Of a stretch of 64,000 nucleotides of DNA, positions 1 to 11,462 are shown piece after piece. The notes beneath the pieces are model-generated. The model did no database searches. It had not been told where the DNA came from and saw nothing but the letters and a program-made list of their open reading frames with translations. The stretch lies in assembly GCA_023213315.1 (NCBI GenBank), contig JAKCPI010015507.1:1-64000 (forward strand), written 5' to 3'. A program made the position numbers and the translations under genes. The stretch's first letter is position 1. Each line of letters opens with the position of its first letter. Source of the stretch: Euborellia annulipes (lineage: Eukaryota; Arthropoda; Insecta; Dermaptera; Anisolabididae).

Positions 1-340
1 GAGGTACTTTTTCAGTTTTTATTGAATTTCTCAAAAATTTGATGTAACGATTTTAATTAAAGTTTATAAAACAACTTTTTTTTAAGATGTTCTTTAAAAA
101 GTATATCTGTAGTTTTTTCATGATGTGTGTGTTTGAAGTACACTTTACTGATCTAGTATTTCAGATTTTTTTTAATGGAAGCAATCCGTAGCTCAGTGTC
201 TTCTATGAAACGCGAGAGTGGTTAAGTTTGGAACTAAGGTGCTATGGGAAACTAAAATACTGTCTCGAAACAAAAATGGTGTAACAGCACAGTCCCTTAC
301 CTAAAATTGTGTGCAGTGCCGTTAATCATACCAGATTTTT
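1..340 (-). mobile_element. HP element, degenerate copy cut by the window edge
   Basis: Reverse-orientation HP copy. It begins inside the body (GTACTTTTTCAG near base 4), runs through the AACGATTTTAATTAAA block and a diverged middle, and ends with a decayed 5' hairpin (about 275-340) still showing GGTGTAACAGCACAG, CCTTACC and ACCAGATTTTT. Many substitutions make it one of the oldest copies here. The 3' half lies left of the window. Confidence 0.7.
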
Positions 341-1290
341 GAATTTAGAATTAGTTTCAATTAATAAGAAGGTCACGAATAATTTATTACAGAGGATGGA
401 GAGAGAAGAGAGTAGGGGGGGGGGTAGTGTTTATATTATCTATTTAGAGCAACGGGTTCATATAAAGGTCACATTTAATACATTTAAAAATTTGTAAATT
501 ATTTATTTTTATTTTGTTTTTAATAAAATTATTATTGAAAAAAAATTTAATTTTAATTAAATTCACTTAATTTAAAGTGTGTGTCAAGAGCAAATATAAT
601 GAAAAGTCAACTAAAATACTCGACCCGGTTTTTTTAATCGACTTCTCTTTACGTCTTGCCTTTAATTAGTTCCCTTATATATACTGTATATATACTCATA
701 TTTTGCGAAGTAATTTAAAAAAGAAGAAAAAAAAATATAAGGAGTAAGCTATTTTAAAATTAATTCAAATTAAGATAAATTTCAAATTATACAAAATAAA
801 TTAGAACATTTTATGGAGTGGGGAGGGAATAAAAAGGAAGAGAAATCCTTCAATTAACTTGTACCATATGTCCCTTGGATTTATGACCAATAATTTTCTG
901 TACAATTTTTTTCTGTTCTGTTTAGTTTAGAATAAATTAATCAAATATGCAAAAATTAATTTCAATCTTAGGCGAGTTTTTTTTTTTTTTTATTATGAAT
1001 TTTTTATAAGTTTGTTTATAAATATTTATTTTTATTTTTTTTACGTGGTTTTTCAGATATAATCATCTATAATTTTCGTCTTTTTAGTGATCATACTTTT
1101 AAAATAATTTCTATATATAGAATATTTTGCTCTATTTGGAAGAATATAATTCAATTATTAGTTTTGTTTAAAAATCAGGTGCGAAGATAGACCATCCTCG
1201 TTAGTTTTCGATAAATCCTGAACTCGGTTCCCCTCTCTAATTATTATCGTAAATTGAGTCTCTTATAGTAATAGACAAAGTTATTATAAT

Positions 1291-2905
1291 CAGGGGCGTA
1301 TATCATTAATAGTGAACCCTTGTTTGTAATTGCACGAAATATTTATTTTGCATCGAATTTTGTATGATATATCTCTCCTCCCATTCTTGAGAAGAAAATC
1401 TAGTTATACCACTGTGTTGTGTTGTGATTATAAAATAATAATAATAAAATTTAATCCTCGTTTGAATTACAATATAAAGTAGGCTACATCATATTTATTC
1501 ATCGGTATCAAGAAGAATCTTCTTTTCCGAGTTAAATGTGATTATAATCAGGGGCGTATATAGAATTATTTTTGGAGGGGGGGGTCGACACTTTTTTAAA
1601 AAAACCCTCCCCCATACAAAAAAATATTTTTTAAATTACCGGATATCCTGAGCCTCTGAGGAAATTTTTCAATGAAACTCGTAGGCCTATACAAAAAAAG
1701 GATTTTCGGTAATGAAGTGTGTGTGTAATTTTGTGTGAATAGTATTAGAAAAGATGTAAATTTAAACATGGGAAAATATTTATTTTGTTACCATGGCACC
1801 ATTTCCCTATCTTCTCTATAACAAGAGTAAAGTGTGCTTCAAACAATTTTGAGAGCAAAACAGAATATACTGAAAGAGCATCAAAAAATAATTGATTTTG
1901 AATTTTAATCAAAATCGTTAGAGCGAATTTTTGAGAAAATCGAAAAAAACTGAAAAAGACATCAGTAAAGTACTAGTACTCTTTGGCCGATTTTGAAAAG
2001 TATTTTCCGGTCCCGGGGGTGTTTAACTTAAATATAAAATTTCAACCTCGTAGCTCAATTCCTTCATGCTTAAAATTGAACACACACACACACAACACAC
2101 ACACAACACACACACAGACAGACAGACATGTCGAAAACCACTTTTTGGATAGGGGACCTCAAACTAAAGATCCATCAAAATCTCGACATCGAATTTTTGA
2201 CATGAAACCAATATTTTCTCTATATATATATTACATATATACATAGGTAGAGAAAAAAAAAAGGTTGAATGATATTCATAACACGAAAAAATGGAGTGTG
2301 TTTTGAGTTACGAGGGGAGAATTTACTAGAAAACAAAAGCTAAAACGGAAAAATTTGGATTAAAAAAAATTTTTGTGAAAATTTGTCTTTGAGAGGGTCC
2401 GAGCCCCTTGGGGCTCAGGATATCCGGTAATTTAAAAATATTTTTTGTATGGGGAAGGGGGATTTTTAAAAAAGTGTCGCCCCCCTCCCGAAAATATTTT
2501 ATATATACGCCCCTGCATTTTTACAAAATCTATAATAATTTATGTGTACAATGTAAAAAGAAAAAAAAAAAAAAAGGAAGAAAAGAAAATTTTATGTACA
2601 TATGTTCTATGGGACAATGTCCCAGAACATTTCTATTTGTGTTAAAATAAATAAATAAACCCAAACCCCTGATTATAATCACATTTAACTCGGAAAAGAA
2701 GATTCTTCCTGATACCGATGAATAAATATGATATACTTTATATTGTAATTCAAACGAGGAATAAATTTTATTATTATTATTTTATAATCACAACACAGTG
2801 GTATAACTAGATTTTCTTCACAAGAAAGGAAGAAGCGATATATCATTCAAAACAAGAATTTTACCAATTACAGACAAGGGCACTGTTAATGATCCTCCCC
2901 CCCCC
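1291..2905. repeat. Large inverted repeat (fold-back) enclosing an HP copy
   Basis: Arms of about 380 and 490 bp (1291-1672 and about 2405-2905) are reverse complements. Matching blocks include GGGGCGTATATC, the GATTATAATCAGGGG box, TCATCGGTATCA, AACGAGG, and GGATATCCTGAG against CTCAGGATATCC. Arm 2 has extra sequence at about 2515-2668 with a poly-A run. CAGGGGCG with a nearby G-run resembles hAT-type ends. The flanking ATTATAAT is its own reverse complement, so it cannot be used as proof of a target duplication. The loop holds an HP copy. Confidence 0.75.
1700..2255 (+). mobile_element. HP element, 5' hairpin lost
   Basis: Recognisable from AACATGGGAAAATATTTATT through TACCATGGCACC, the AAAATCGTTAGAGCGAATTT block, AGTACTAGTACTCTTTGGCC and CCGGTCCCGGGGGTGTTTAA (type I 3' half), then a CACACA/CAGACAGA microsatellite and the CTCGACATCGAATTTTTGAC block. 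The 3' hairpin is decayed (AGGTAGAGAAAA). The 5' hairpin is at most a trace. It sits in the loop of the 1291-2905 inverted repeat. Confidence 0.85.
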
Positions 2906-3695
2906 CCCCGGAAACTTAAGAGATTGATCGAACAAAAAATTCCTATCATAAATTCAAGCGTTTCCCGTCTTTTTTTTTGTACATTTCTTTCTTGTTTAAT
3001 AGAAAGAGTTTGGTGAGCACTCGATTCTAATTAAACTGAACTGTTATCATCGCAAATGTTTTGCTCTGACCCGCATGATCCGGATAACATGAATTTTGCT
3101 GTCACCCCACTTGTTTCAGCTTTTAGTTGATGGCCGTACTGGTCACACAAGTGCAGACCAATCAACTGGCAAATCAATCTTTGAAAAATACAATTTGACG
3201 AATAATTTGTATTATTTTTATTTTATATTAATTTATCATTTACAAATTCGGTCGCAACGCAGCTGAGGAGGAAAAAAACAAAATATTTAAAGTTGTATTC
3301 TATTAATAACTTAATAAAATTACCCCGACCGAAATTTATTTAGAAAACAAGTTAAGTCTTATGCCTTTAGAGATTTTTGATTTCAAATGCAATTATGTTA
3401 GAATTTCAGAAAGAAAGATATCACACAGCAGTGAATAGCGTCGCTGTTACAACCTTGCGATCTTGCAGTCGAAATATCCGCTTTTTCAACAACTTCAGAC
3501 TCCCGGCTTTTACGGTATTGTACTAGGTGGGATATAATATAAACGGACAAATGTGGTCAAAGATTTATCGTTCATATGGACTTTTTTTATAAGAAATTTT
3601 TACAACTATTCAAAAAGAATAGAAATAAAATACTGTAGTAGGTCTACAGTAGAAAAAATTACATTGAGGTATCTCAAGACTTTCCTAATAATGTT
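2906..3695. other. No gene seen; unassigned AT-rich sequence
   Basis: A C-run lies at the left border. The segment 3040-3200 is less AT-rich but frequently interrupted by stops in all frames and matches no repeat recognised here. Confidence 0.5.
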
Positions 3696-4357
3696 TACTT
3701 TCTCTTACCTATATGTATACTGTATGTTAATATAATACATATATAATATTCAATAGAGAGAGAAAGTAGGCTATTGGATTCATGTCAAAAATTCGATGTC
3801 GAGATTTTGATGGATCTTCACGTTTTAGAGGTCCCCTGAATTCAAAAAAGTGATTTTCGCAACATGGTCTGCCTGTGTGTGAGTGTGTCTGTGTGTTAAA
3901 TTTAAAGCATGAAGGAATTGAGCTAGAAGATTGAAATTTTATATTCAAGTTAGACACCCATCTAGGGCGTGAAAATAAACTTTTGATCAAAATCGGCCCA
4001 AAAATACTAGTACTTTACTGATGTAGTTTTTCAGTTTTTTTCGATTTTCTCAAAATTCACTCCAATGATTTTGATTAGAATTCAAAAATCAATTATTTTT
4101 TAGAAATGCATATTCTTATTTTGCCATTCAAATCTTATGAAACACACTTTACTCTAGTACTTCATAGGAAGGATAGGAGAAATGGTTGCCATGATAACAA
4201 ATTATTAATATTTTCCAATACTAATAAATTTTACATCTTGGATTCTAATATATCGAAACTAAATATATGTTGACACGAAAAATCTGGTGTGACAAGCACA
4301 GAACACAACTTTTGATTACCGAAGGTAAGAGAAAGTTGTGAGCTGTGCGCCAGTTTT
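3696..4357 (-). mobile_element. HP element, nearly full length, 5' end clipped
   Basis: Starts with the 3' hairpin (ACTTTCTCTTACC ... GAGAGAAAGTA, with an enlarged loop), then TCAAAAATTCGATGTCGAG, a GT/TCTG microsatellite, a type III middle (ATCTAGGGCGTGAAAATAA) and most of the 5' hairpin. The outer hairpin arm stops at GCGCCAGTTTT, about 15 bases short, where an unrelated repeat begins at about 4366. Confidence 0.88.
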
Positions 4358-4365
4358 AATTATTC

Positions 4366-4467
4366 AACTCCGCCGGCGTTCGAGTGTTGTAACGCATTTT
4401 TGTTACGTTATGTGATGAATTCTGCCAATTCACCCTATTGTATGCCGCGTGAAAGAACATCGTTCCA
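4366..4467 (+). repeat. Interspersed repeat Z, copy 1
   Basis: A ~100-bp block (CCGCCGGCGTTCGAG, TAACGCATTTTTGTTACG, CCAATTCACCCTA, GAACATCGTTCC) matches the reverse complement of 25817-25965 over its whole length. It is non-coding, richer in GC than its surroundings, and abuts the clipped end of the HP copy. Confidence 0.75.
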
Positions 4468-4534
4468 AAAAAAAATTCTTTGTATGTGATATCTCAATTA
4501 TAATATACAGTGTAATTTCTTAGGTTTGTTGTTA

Positions 4535-4650
4535 TTGAATAAAGCTTTTTAATTTCGGGTAGGTGGTTTATTTGTATAAGATGCGACACGTAGCCGAAAT
4601 GCTGTATCTTACAAATAAACCCCGTCTCGGTTGTCGGAAGTTTTATTCAA
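4535..4650. repeat. Inverted repeat with a CCGAAATG loop, possibly PLE-derived
   Basis: Arms 4535-4582 and 4606-4650 pair (TTGAATAAA with TTTATTCAA; GGTTTATTTGTATAAGAT with ATCTTACAAATAAACC). The loop contains GCGACACGTAGCCGAAATG. The plan, inverted arms around a GATG...CCGAAA core, resembles 32527-32703. The link to PLE terminal repeats is an inference and this core is weaker than the others. Confidence 0.45.
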
Positions 4651-4689
4651 GTTTTTTTTTTTTTTAATCTGATTAGATTAATTTTTAAA

Positions 4690-5495
4690 CTGATGTTCGG
4701 GTTTGGATTCTTTGCGCCTAGAGAGAGACAACCTGTGCATCCCGTACACAAATCGTCCCTCTTCCCACACATATACACTCGAGTGGTCGATACGAAGATA
4801 TTTCTACTAGCGGACAGCCAATTTGGATCGTAAATTTTGCAACAACAAGTGGATAATTTAGAAGGGGTTCGGGCGGGCTGCGCCCTTGAGACGTTGCCCC
4901 AACCTGCGGTTGGCTTCTATCCAAAGCACGGGGGCTAAGCTGAATAGATAGAGGTATTTATAATACGGAGGGGGTTTAACTCCCAACTGATTGTGCGGGA
5001 TATACATTTTATGAAACGTAATTAGCTATAAATAATAAAAAGCTATTGCAACTGGTATTAATAAATATACAAATCAGTCCGGGCCATTTCAAATATTTAA
5101 ACATCAAATCATGATTTCTTAAATTAAATATTGGATATAATTCTTCATTTCCGTTTTAACTAATTTATTATTATTCATGCCATTTAATTTGATTAAAAGA
5201 GAAAATGAGACTGAAATACATATATAATTAAATTTCGAATTATATTTAAGTCTATTTAGATCATATTGAATATGTTTATTTTTAAAATGAAATTATTAAA
5301 TTATTTTAAAATTATCCTTCCGGTTATTTTATAAATCAACATATAAAATATATTTTCATTTTTATTAATAAAATATGAATTTAAGGTCAGAGGTAAATCT
5401 CCCACAATAAAGAAGCACACGTGAAACTCTTGATTCGATACTCCAACCATCGTGCAGTTAGTAATTAACTCGTTCTCTTTAGAAAAATTCATTTT
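4690..5495. other. GC-richer patch then AT-rich DNA, no gene recognised
   Basis: Bases 4690-4960 are GC-richer, with a 68-codon minus-strand open frame at 4718-4924 that matches no family I recognise and lacks other gene signals. Bases 4980-5495 are plain AT-rich sequence. Confidence 0.4.
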
Positions 5496-6006
5496 TACTT
5501 CCTCTTGCCTCTATATGTTAATTTAGCCTATATATAGAGAGAAAGCATTCATGTCAAAAATTCGATGTCGAGATTTTGATGAATATAGACTTTTTGAGGT
5601 CCCCTGAGTCCAAAAAAAGTTATTTTTTCAACATGGTATGTTTGTGTGTCTGTCTGTATGTGTGTTCAATTTAAAGCATGAAGGAATTGAGCTAGAATGT
5701 TGAAATTTTATATACAAGTTTGGCACCCTCCTGGGACCTGACACGAAGCTTTTGAACAAAATCGGCCAAAAAGTACTAGTACTTTTCTGATGTACTTTTT
5801 CAGTTTTTTTTTTTTCGATTTCCTCGCTCCTACTATTTTGATTAAAATCCATAAATCAATTATTTTTTAGATTCTCTTTAAAATGTATATTCTCATTTTG
5901 CCCTTGAAATCTTGAAGACCACTTTACTCTTGTACTTCATAGGAAAGATAGGAGAAATGATTTCCATGGTAACAAAGTATAAATATTACCCCATGTTTAT
6001 AATTTT
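5496..6006 (-). mobile_element. HP element, 5' hairpin missing
   Basis: A decayed 3' hairpin (ACTTCCTCTTGCC ... GAGAGAAAG), the GATGTCGAGATTTTGAT block, a TGTGTCTGTCTG microsatellite, GGGACCTGACACGAAGC (type II), GTACTAGTAC, and the AGATAGGAGAAATGATTTCC block. It stops at CATGTTTATAA, where a long T-run and a SINE-type tail begin. Confidence 0.85.
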
Positions 6007-6009
6007 TTT

Positions 6010-6085
6010 TTTTTTTTTTTTTTTAAACCACTCACACTTTCTTTCTATTTCAAATTCACACTCACACACATATACTGTACACATT
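6010..6085 (-). repeat. SINE 3'-tail fragment
   Basis: A long T-run followed by ACCACTCACAC and CACTCACACACAT matches the reverse complement of the simple-sequence tail of the tRNA-SINE family (compare 37277-37437). No head is present. Confidence 0.45.
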
Positions 6086-6756
6086 AATAAATAATTCTAT
6101 AATTTCTATAAAAATATTAATCTTTATTTAATTTTTGTTTCAAATTTATAAAACCCAATTTAAAAAAAGTAAATTTTTATTATTCATCAAAAGCGTTTTC
6201 CAATAAGGTTTAATTTTATGTATTTTATCGATTTCTTTCCATTTAAGTTTACGGCCAAGACGAATTTAATTAAGAAAATTGCAAATTAAAAAGTAAAAGA
6301 AAATGCAATTCATTTGGCTAGTTAATAATAGATTTCTTTAGACTGATTTTATCACGAAATCCATGGAGACGCCACCCTTTTTATTATTAATATTTTTCAT
6401 TTATTTTAGACACTTAAAATTAATATTGTTTTTGATAAAGAGTTCCTTATCTAGTTTTTAAATGAGACCAAGATTCTTTTGAATAATTTAGCTTTTTTTT
6501 ATAGTTTCTTTAATATTCCAAACACTTATTTGATATTATTTCTTATCAAGCTATTAGCTAATTTTACTTTTATTCCTCGTATTTCGATCCAAATATGATG
6601 GAATCATCCTCAGTACAAGCATCTGTTGTTTTGCAAATCGTTACACATTTAGGCCTCATTATTGACAACGTTTTTCAACTGACTTGCGCAATTTGCCCAA
6701 CCCATTTTGTAGTTATCATCGGGTCTACAAAAATAATAGAAGATGAATTTTCTTTT
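6086..6756. other. No gene seen; AT-rich
   Basis: Plain AT-rich sequence. The 83-codon plus-strand frame at 6595-6846 runs into a repeat shared with 21150 and 54752, so it is not taken as a gene. Confidence 0.5.
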
Positions 6757-6905
6757 TTTCGGCGACTTAGGCCATTTAAGGGTTTGACTTTATTATATAA
6801 ATTATTAATATACATTGTACCGATGGGGGGACTTTTCACACGCTGATTGCTCGAGATCCCCAACCCGAGCTTGCCATTACTTAACCGCAACGATTATGGT
6901 TAATG
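6757..6905 (-). repeat. SINE-like repeat X, copy 1
   Basis: TTTTTCGGCGACTTAGGCCA is the common SINE tail in reverse. It is followed by GGGGGACTTTTCACACGCTG, GCTCGAGATCCCC and TTGCCATTACTTAA, all shared with 21150-21330 and partly with 54752-54892. It is a tail-sharing SINE subfamily with another head. Confidence 0.6.
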
Positions 6906-6924
6906 ATCTTTATAAGTAAGAGAA

Positions 6925-7180
6925 CAGTGGCGTCTTTTCAACTTTTTCTTGGGAGGGGGGGGGCAAACATTTTTTTTCCTTAAAATTTAATTACAAATAG
7001 GTACTCAAATTTGACCAAAAGAAATTTAATTTACCGGTAATTAATTGTTTAGTTTTGTACAGTTTATATACTTGTAGATATGTTTTGAAATATTTTATTT
7101 AGAATATTATAAAATTTTATAAAAATAAGAGCTCTTGGGGGGGGGGAATGCTCCCTGCCTCCGCCCAAATGACGCCATTG
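6925..7180. mobile_element. hAT-type MITE, 256 bp
   Basis: Terminal repeats CAGTGGCGTC ... GACGCCATTG, with G-runs just inside both ends. Flanks TAAGAGAA (6917-6924) and TATGAGAA (7181-7188) form an 8-bp target duplication with one mismatch, as expected of hAT transposition. The interior is AT-rich and non-coding. A second copy, inverted, lies at 58549-58765. Confidence 0.85.
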
Positions 7181-7259
7181 TATGAGAAGACTACTTGGAC
7201 TGTTTCAGAAGAAACAACTTGTTATTATTCTATTAATTGTAGGTTTTAGTTGTTTTTTT

Positions 7260-7529
7260 CGCCCTCGGGGCTTGGTGTAGGGGTTAACATGCTAACCTCG
7301 AATACCCAAAGTCGCGGATTCGGACCCCAGGCAGTCCGATGATTTTATTTAAGCCATTTGGATACTAAATGGCTTAAATAAGAATGCCTGGAACCCCAAT
7401 ATGTATATTAATCAATAACGGATATCGTAAAAGTCTTATATGGCCTGAGATGCCGAAAAGACTGTGTGAATGTGTGTGTGAGTGTGAGTGAGAATGAAAA
7501 AGAGTGTGTGTTTTAAAAAAATAAAAAAA
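7260..7529 (+). mobile_element. tRNA-derived SINE, apparently full length
   Basis: Head starts GCCCTCGGGGCTTGG. Box A TGGTGTAGGGG (7273-7283) fits TRGYNNANNNG; box B is GGATTCGGACCCC (7317-7329). The body holds an inverted pair AAGCCATTTGGATAC/AAATGGCTT and ATGCCTGG. The shared tail GGCCTGAGATGCCGAAAAGA is followed by TG-rich simple sequence and A-runs. Flanks TAGTTGTTTTTT and TAGTTTTTTTTT look like a target duplication, but T-richness weakens this. Confidence 0.85.
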
Positions 7530-7890
7530 TAGTTTTTTTTTTTGTTATAATTAAGGTTTTATTATTTAAATCAATATTCAATATTATTATACTTATTAAT
7601 TAAATAAAAAAATGGAGAGGCGTGGAAAAAAAGATTTTTAGATGTGGCATATTAACAAAAAGATTAGAAACGACTATATATTGTGAATTATAAAAATTAT
7701 TTTACCGAACAATACCGGCCCATATTGTAGATAGATTGATTAAACCCAAAGAGATTTGTTCAAAATGAAATTCATTTCCCTTTAGACTCGGCAAGACTGC
7801 ACTAGATAAGAATATTGTTATGTAGTGAGTTTAGTTGCTCGCAAGAGAACTTTTAAAGAGCTTTATTAACCGTGAAAAATAAAATAACAT

Positions 7891-8485
7891 AAAAAATCTG
7901 GGGTGACTAGTCGCACAGCACACAACTTTCTCTTAGCAAAAATAAGAGAAAGTTGTGTCCTGTGCTTGTCACACCAGATTTTTTTTAGGAGAATATTTAT
8001 ATTTTGTTACCATGGCAACCATTTCTCCTATCTTTCCTATGAAGTAGGCTTACAAGAGTAAAGTATGCTTCCAACAATTTTGAAGATAAAATGAGGATAT
8101 AGGCCTACGTTTTAAAGAAAATCTAAAAAATAATTGATTTTTGAATTTTAATCAAAATCGTTAAAGCAAATTTTGAAAAAATAGAAAAAGAACTGAAAAA
8201 ATGCATCAGTAATCTACTAGTACTCTTTGGCGGATTTTGTTCAAAAGCTTATTTTCACGCCCCAGGGGAGTGCTTAACTTACATATAAAATTTCAACATC
8301 CTAGCTCAATTCCTTCATGCTTTAAATTGAACACACAGACAGACAGACACACAGACATACCATGTTGAAAAAATCTCTTTTTTGGACTCAGGGGACCTCA
8401 AAACGTGTATATCCATCAAAATCTCGACATCGAATTTTTGACATGAATCCAATACTCTATATATATTAACATATAGAGGTTACAG
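7891..8485 (+). mobile_element. HP element, nearly full length, type III
   Basis: The 5' hairpin is intact and its apex is altered so that the arms pair perfectly (ACTTTCTCTTA ... TAAGAGAAAGT). The body runs through TACCATGGCAACCATTTCTC to GCCCCAGGGGAGTGCTTAAC (type III), CAGACAGACAGACACACAGA and TCTCGACATCGAATTTTTGA. About 80 bp of the usual spacer after the 5' hairpin is missing. The 3' hairpin is decayed. Confidence 0.9.
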
Positions 8486-8935
8486 TTCAATTTGTCAATA
8501 ACAATATTTTCATTTTAAAATGTCATCACGACAATTCAGTCATAGAAGGATGACAACAAATATCAATCGATATTTAGAAGTAGGCCCTACTTAAAACTAA
8601 CTAGTTTTTAATTTATTTTTTACTTTTTATTTGCTGTTCTTTTCCCACCTGTCTGAATCACTTAATCTCAATAAAACCTCTCGAAATAGCTTCGAAGAGT
8701 TGAAGTGATTTTAGCCAACTTTCAAGTTCAGTTTTATTCTTTTTAATTAAATTCTCTCTTCAAGTAAGTATTTAAGTATAAAAATGAAAATTAAGTTAAA
8801 TGTTGAGCTTATTTAAAATAATATATCTTTAAATCAGCTAAAAAATTTTTTTTTTAATGGATCAAAATCTAAAGCATTGGTTCCCAACAATTTGTAGCCT
8901 ATCGCTCCCTTTCTGAAGGTTGACTAACACCTATC

Positions 8936-9502
8936 TTATTATTATTATTATTTATTTTTTGAAATTCCTATCGGGATCCCCGTTTATTTACCCGAGGTGC
9001 TTACGTGTACGGAGACACACACCTCAAACCCAACCGGCCTCTGGCCGTAGCCATCTACCGGCACCCCGTGAAGTTACATCATTTCCTATCTCTAGCTCCT
9101 CCTCCTGCTCTCGTCTCTAGCTAGTGAACTAATCCTTATTTCTGGTTCCAACCGGCTCCTTTTATCCAACCTCTTCTATGCTAGGGAGGATGTCCTATAG
9201 TTGGAGGAGGGACTCCCTCAGCACCGGCGTGTAGCCTACTCCTTTCGAAGAATGCATCACTGAGAGGGAACCTTCTTTACGTCCCTTCCACAGGGCGGGA
9301 TGTCACAGCAACTCCCTCTCCTCGTAGAGTTGCCTGAGGGCTATTGTGGAAAGATCCTATATTCCAATCCAGGGCTTGCATGAGGATTTGTTTACATTAA
9401 ATAAATATTTTTATTTAATGAAAAATCCTGCATGCCAAGGATTTGAACAGGGATCTTCTTTGCAGAAGCTGACACCCTAGCTCACTACACCAGCGAGCCC
9501 TC
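8936..9502 (-). mobile_element. Long tRNA-derived SINE (family K), full length, 567 bp
   Basis: Flanked by a perfect 13-bp target duplication, ACTAACACCTATC, at 8923-8935 and 9503-9515: the mark of LINE-machinery insertion. Read in reverse it starts GGGCTCGCTGGTGTAGTGAG (box A-like), then TGTTCAAATCC (box B), a long unusually GC-rich body, and an (AAT)n tail. Parts recur at 21918-22005, 58076-58203 and about 15212-15242. It sits in older sequence starting CATTGGTTCCCAAC, which resembles the hAT end at 21856. Confidence 0.85.
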
Positions 9503-9515
9503 ACTAACACCTATC

Positions 9516-11372
9516 GAACATCTATTACCGAATATAAAAACAACCAAAGCAGTTTTATCCGTTCACTCTTAGCTTTAGTGTCAATTTATGAAAATTTTAC
9601 AGAAATATACCTACTGTACATACTCAAATATATATGTGGAAACAAATCATCGTCATTATTTAGGGATATGGAATTCTTGCATATGTATTGGTATTGATAA
9701 CTAGAAATATGAAAAAGTTATTTTTTTTCTTCCGACTTTTTTATTGTTATACCTGGAAGGTATACATAGTAATGTAATGCTGAACATACATATGAAAAGA
9801 TAAGAAATAATAGATGTATAGAAATATTAAAAAAAAAAAACTATGAAATTCAAAGATCTAAAAAATAATCGTTACTTTTATTTAAGCCTAACCTCAAATT
9901 TTATTGATAGGGTGGAGGAGAGGGGGGACAATTTAGCTTAAAAATCTAATGCTATTCTCCATATTTTTATACACATTTCAAAAATCTATCACTGGTTCTT
10001 TTAGGCCTATATTTTTTACACTTAAAAAGTAAAGTTCTCTTCTGCTAATTTGAATTTTTTAGAAAATACTTTTTCTATTTGACTGATTTGTAATAATATA
10101 AAATGAAGAATATATAATAATGTAATCACACTTTTCTTTACGGAATTTAAATCTAAAATGGATGCTTTGATTCTCAATGCCTGTAGATCCATGTTCTCAT
10201 ATAATTGTTTAAATCGTCCGGGCTTTATACGTTTTCCGTAGTTTCCATGCAAATTCACACATAACAATGATTTTAAACACATAAACGTGCTAAAAAGTGC
10301 TTTATATTTGAAACAATTTGAATAAATTTTCTCAAATTTATGCAATGACTTAACTATAAAATTATAACGTTAGCTCCATATTTACATTTACATAAAAATT
10401 CAAGTTCGTATGTCCCAGAAAATAATACTAAAAGACAAGAATATAATAATCCTTTTCTTTGTTAAAAGCTCTTTTTTAGAAATAATTTTGGGGTTTCAAA
10501 TGATGCTTTAGATTTTATTTTTAATATTTTATTCCAAATTTTATATTGTCCTTGTTATTTTGTTCATTTTAAGTCTTGACAAGAGAACGCCAAATTAAAT
10601 CAAAAATAAAATTTTGCAATAAATGTTATTGCATTTTCCCAAAAGACTAATTCACTATTTATCTGTTCGTCTACCTGTCTAGTCAAATTATATCTAAATA
10701 TACTGACAAAAATTTTATAGAATAAATAAAAAATAGTTGGATGAAACTGTATTAAATTCGTTTCGTTAGCAAAATTAAATTTGCTACATTAACCACTTGA
10801 TAAAGAAACTTAAGTGTGTATGAGTGTCTGAAAGGGAAAAAAGTGTCAATGTTTAAAAAAGAAAATTCCATAAAAGTAGCAGGTTAACCAACAATAATCA
10901 TTATTAAAAAGTATAGAATTATAGATCTATAAAAATTTCCCTCAGTTTACCAAGATATACAATTTTGTGGAAGCTTGTTGGTAGGGTTATTATTCATTAC
11001 AATTAGCAAGTTTTGGAAATGACTTCATGAAAGCCGCCATCTTTATGTTAGCAAGCAAGTATTAATAGTTTTGGAACAATATTTGTTTGTTGCAACAAGA
11101 CAGTTATGGAAATGGAATGAAATGCATCTAGGCTCGGTTTGGATTTGGACTCGATTTTCAGTATTTGTTTTAAATAGGATTTATCAACTTTTTTCACCGG
11201 AACACTATTTTCAAATATATATTTCAGTTGTGCCAACAACATGCAATTAAAATCTCAACTTTTCAAATTTTGTCAATTAGGCACTTTTGGAAATGGATGA
11301 CTCGACTCATATGCAGAAAAGGTATTTTGATTCTGTCACTTTTTTAAAAAATTTGTAGTCAATTAAGAAAGA
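9516..11372. other. No gene seen; AT-rich
   Basis: No repeat with visible ends. The 107-codon minus-strand frame at 10022-10345 is AT-driven, has no recognised motif and no splice-like borders. Small poly-T/A runs occur near 9720 and 9830. Confidence 0.5.
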
Positions 11373-11462
11373 TTTCCCCGCTCAGAACAGAAATCGAAAC
11401 CCTGACTCAAAGCACAAGAAACGAGACCACTACCTCTGTGCCACAGTCCAAGGGCTTGTAGA
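11373..11462 (-). repeat. tRNA-like SINE head (family Y), copy 1
   Basis: In reverse it reads AAGCCCTTGGACTG, TGGCACAGAGG (exact box A), TTGTGCTTTGAGTCAG and GGTTTCGATTTC (box B with one extra base). A relative lies at 59828-59945. It does not form a proper tRNA with paired acceptor ends, so it is a SINE head rather than a tRNA gene. Confidence 0.55.

Noticed and set aside
1549..2671. 8-bp duplication ATTATAAT around a hAT-like element
   Set aside because: ATTATAAT is its own reverse complement and lies inside an inverted repeat, so the match is automatic.
4718..4924. 68-codon minus-strand frame in a GC-richer patch
   Set aside because: No motif, no splice-like borders, no second exon. Possibly an old repeat; not called a gene.
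6595..6846. 83-codon frame with hydrophobic stretches
   Set aside because: Its second half is repeat X (also at 21150 and 54752), so the frame is chance.
7260..7340. Possible tRNA gene (box A and box B present)
   Set aside because: No matching acceptor stem or anticodon arm, and the same head begins several dispersed elements with tails: SINE.
10022..10345. 107-codon minus-strand frame
   Set aside because: Composition typical of AT-rich non-coding DNA, no domain, no initiation context or splice sites.
11373..11462. Possible tRNA gene on the minus strand
   Set aside because: Box A is exact, but acceptor ends do not pair and box B has an extra base; a relative at 59828 shows it is a repeat.
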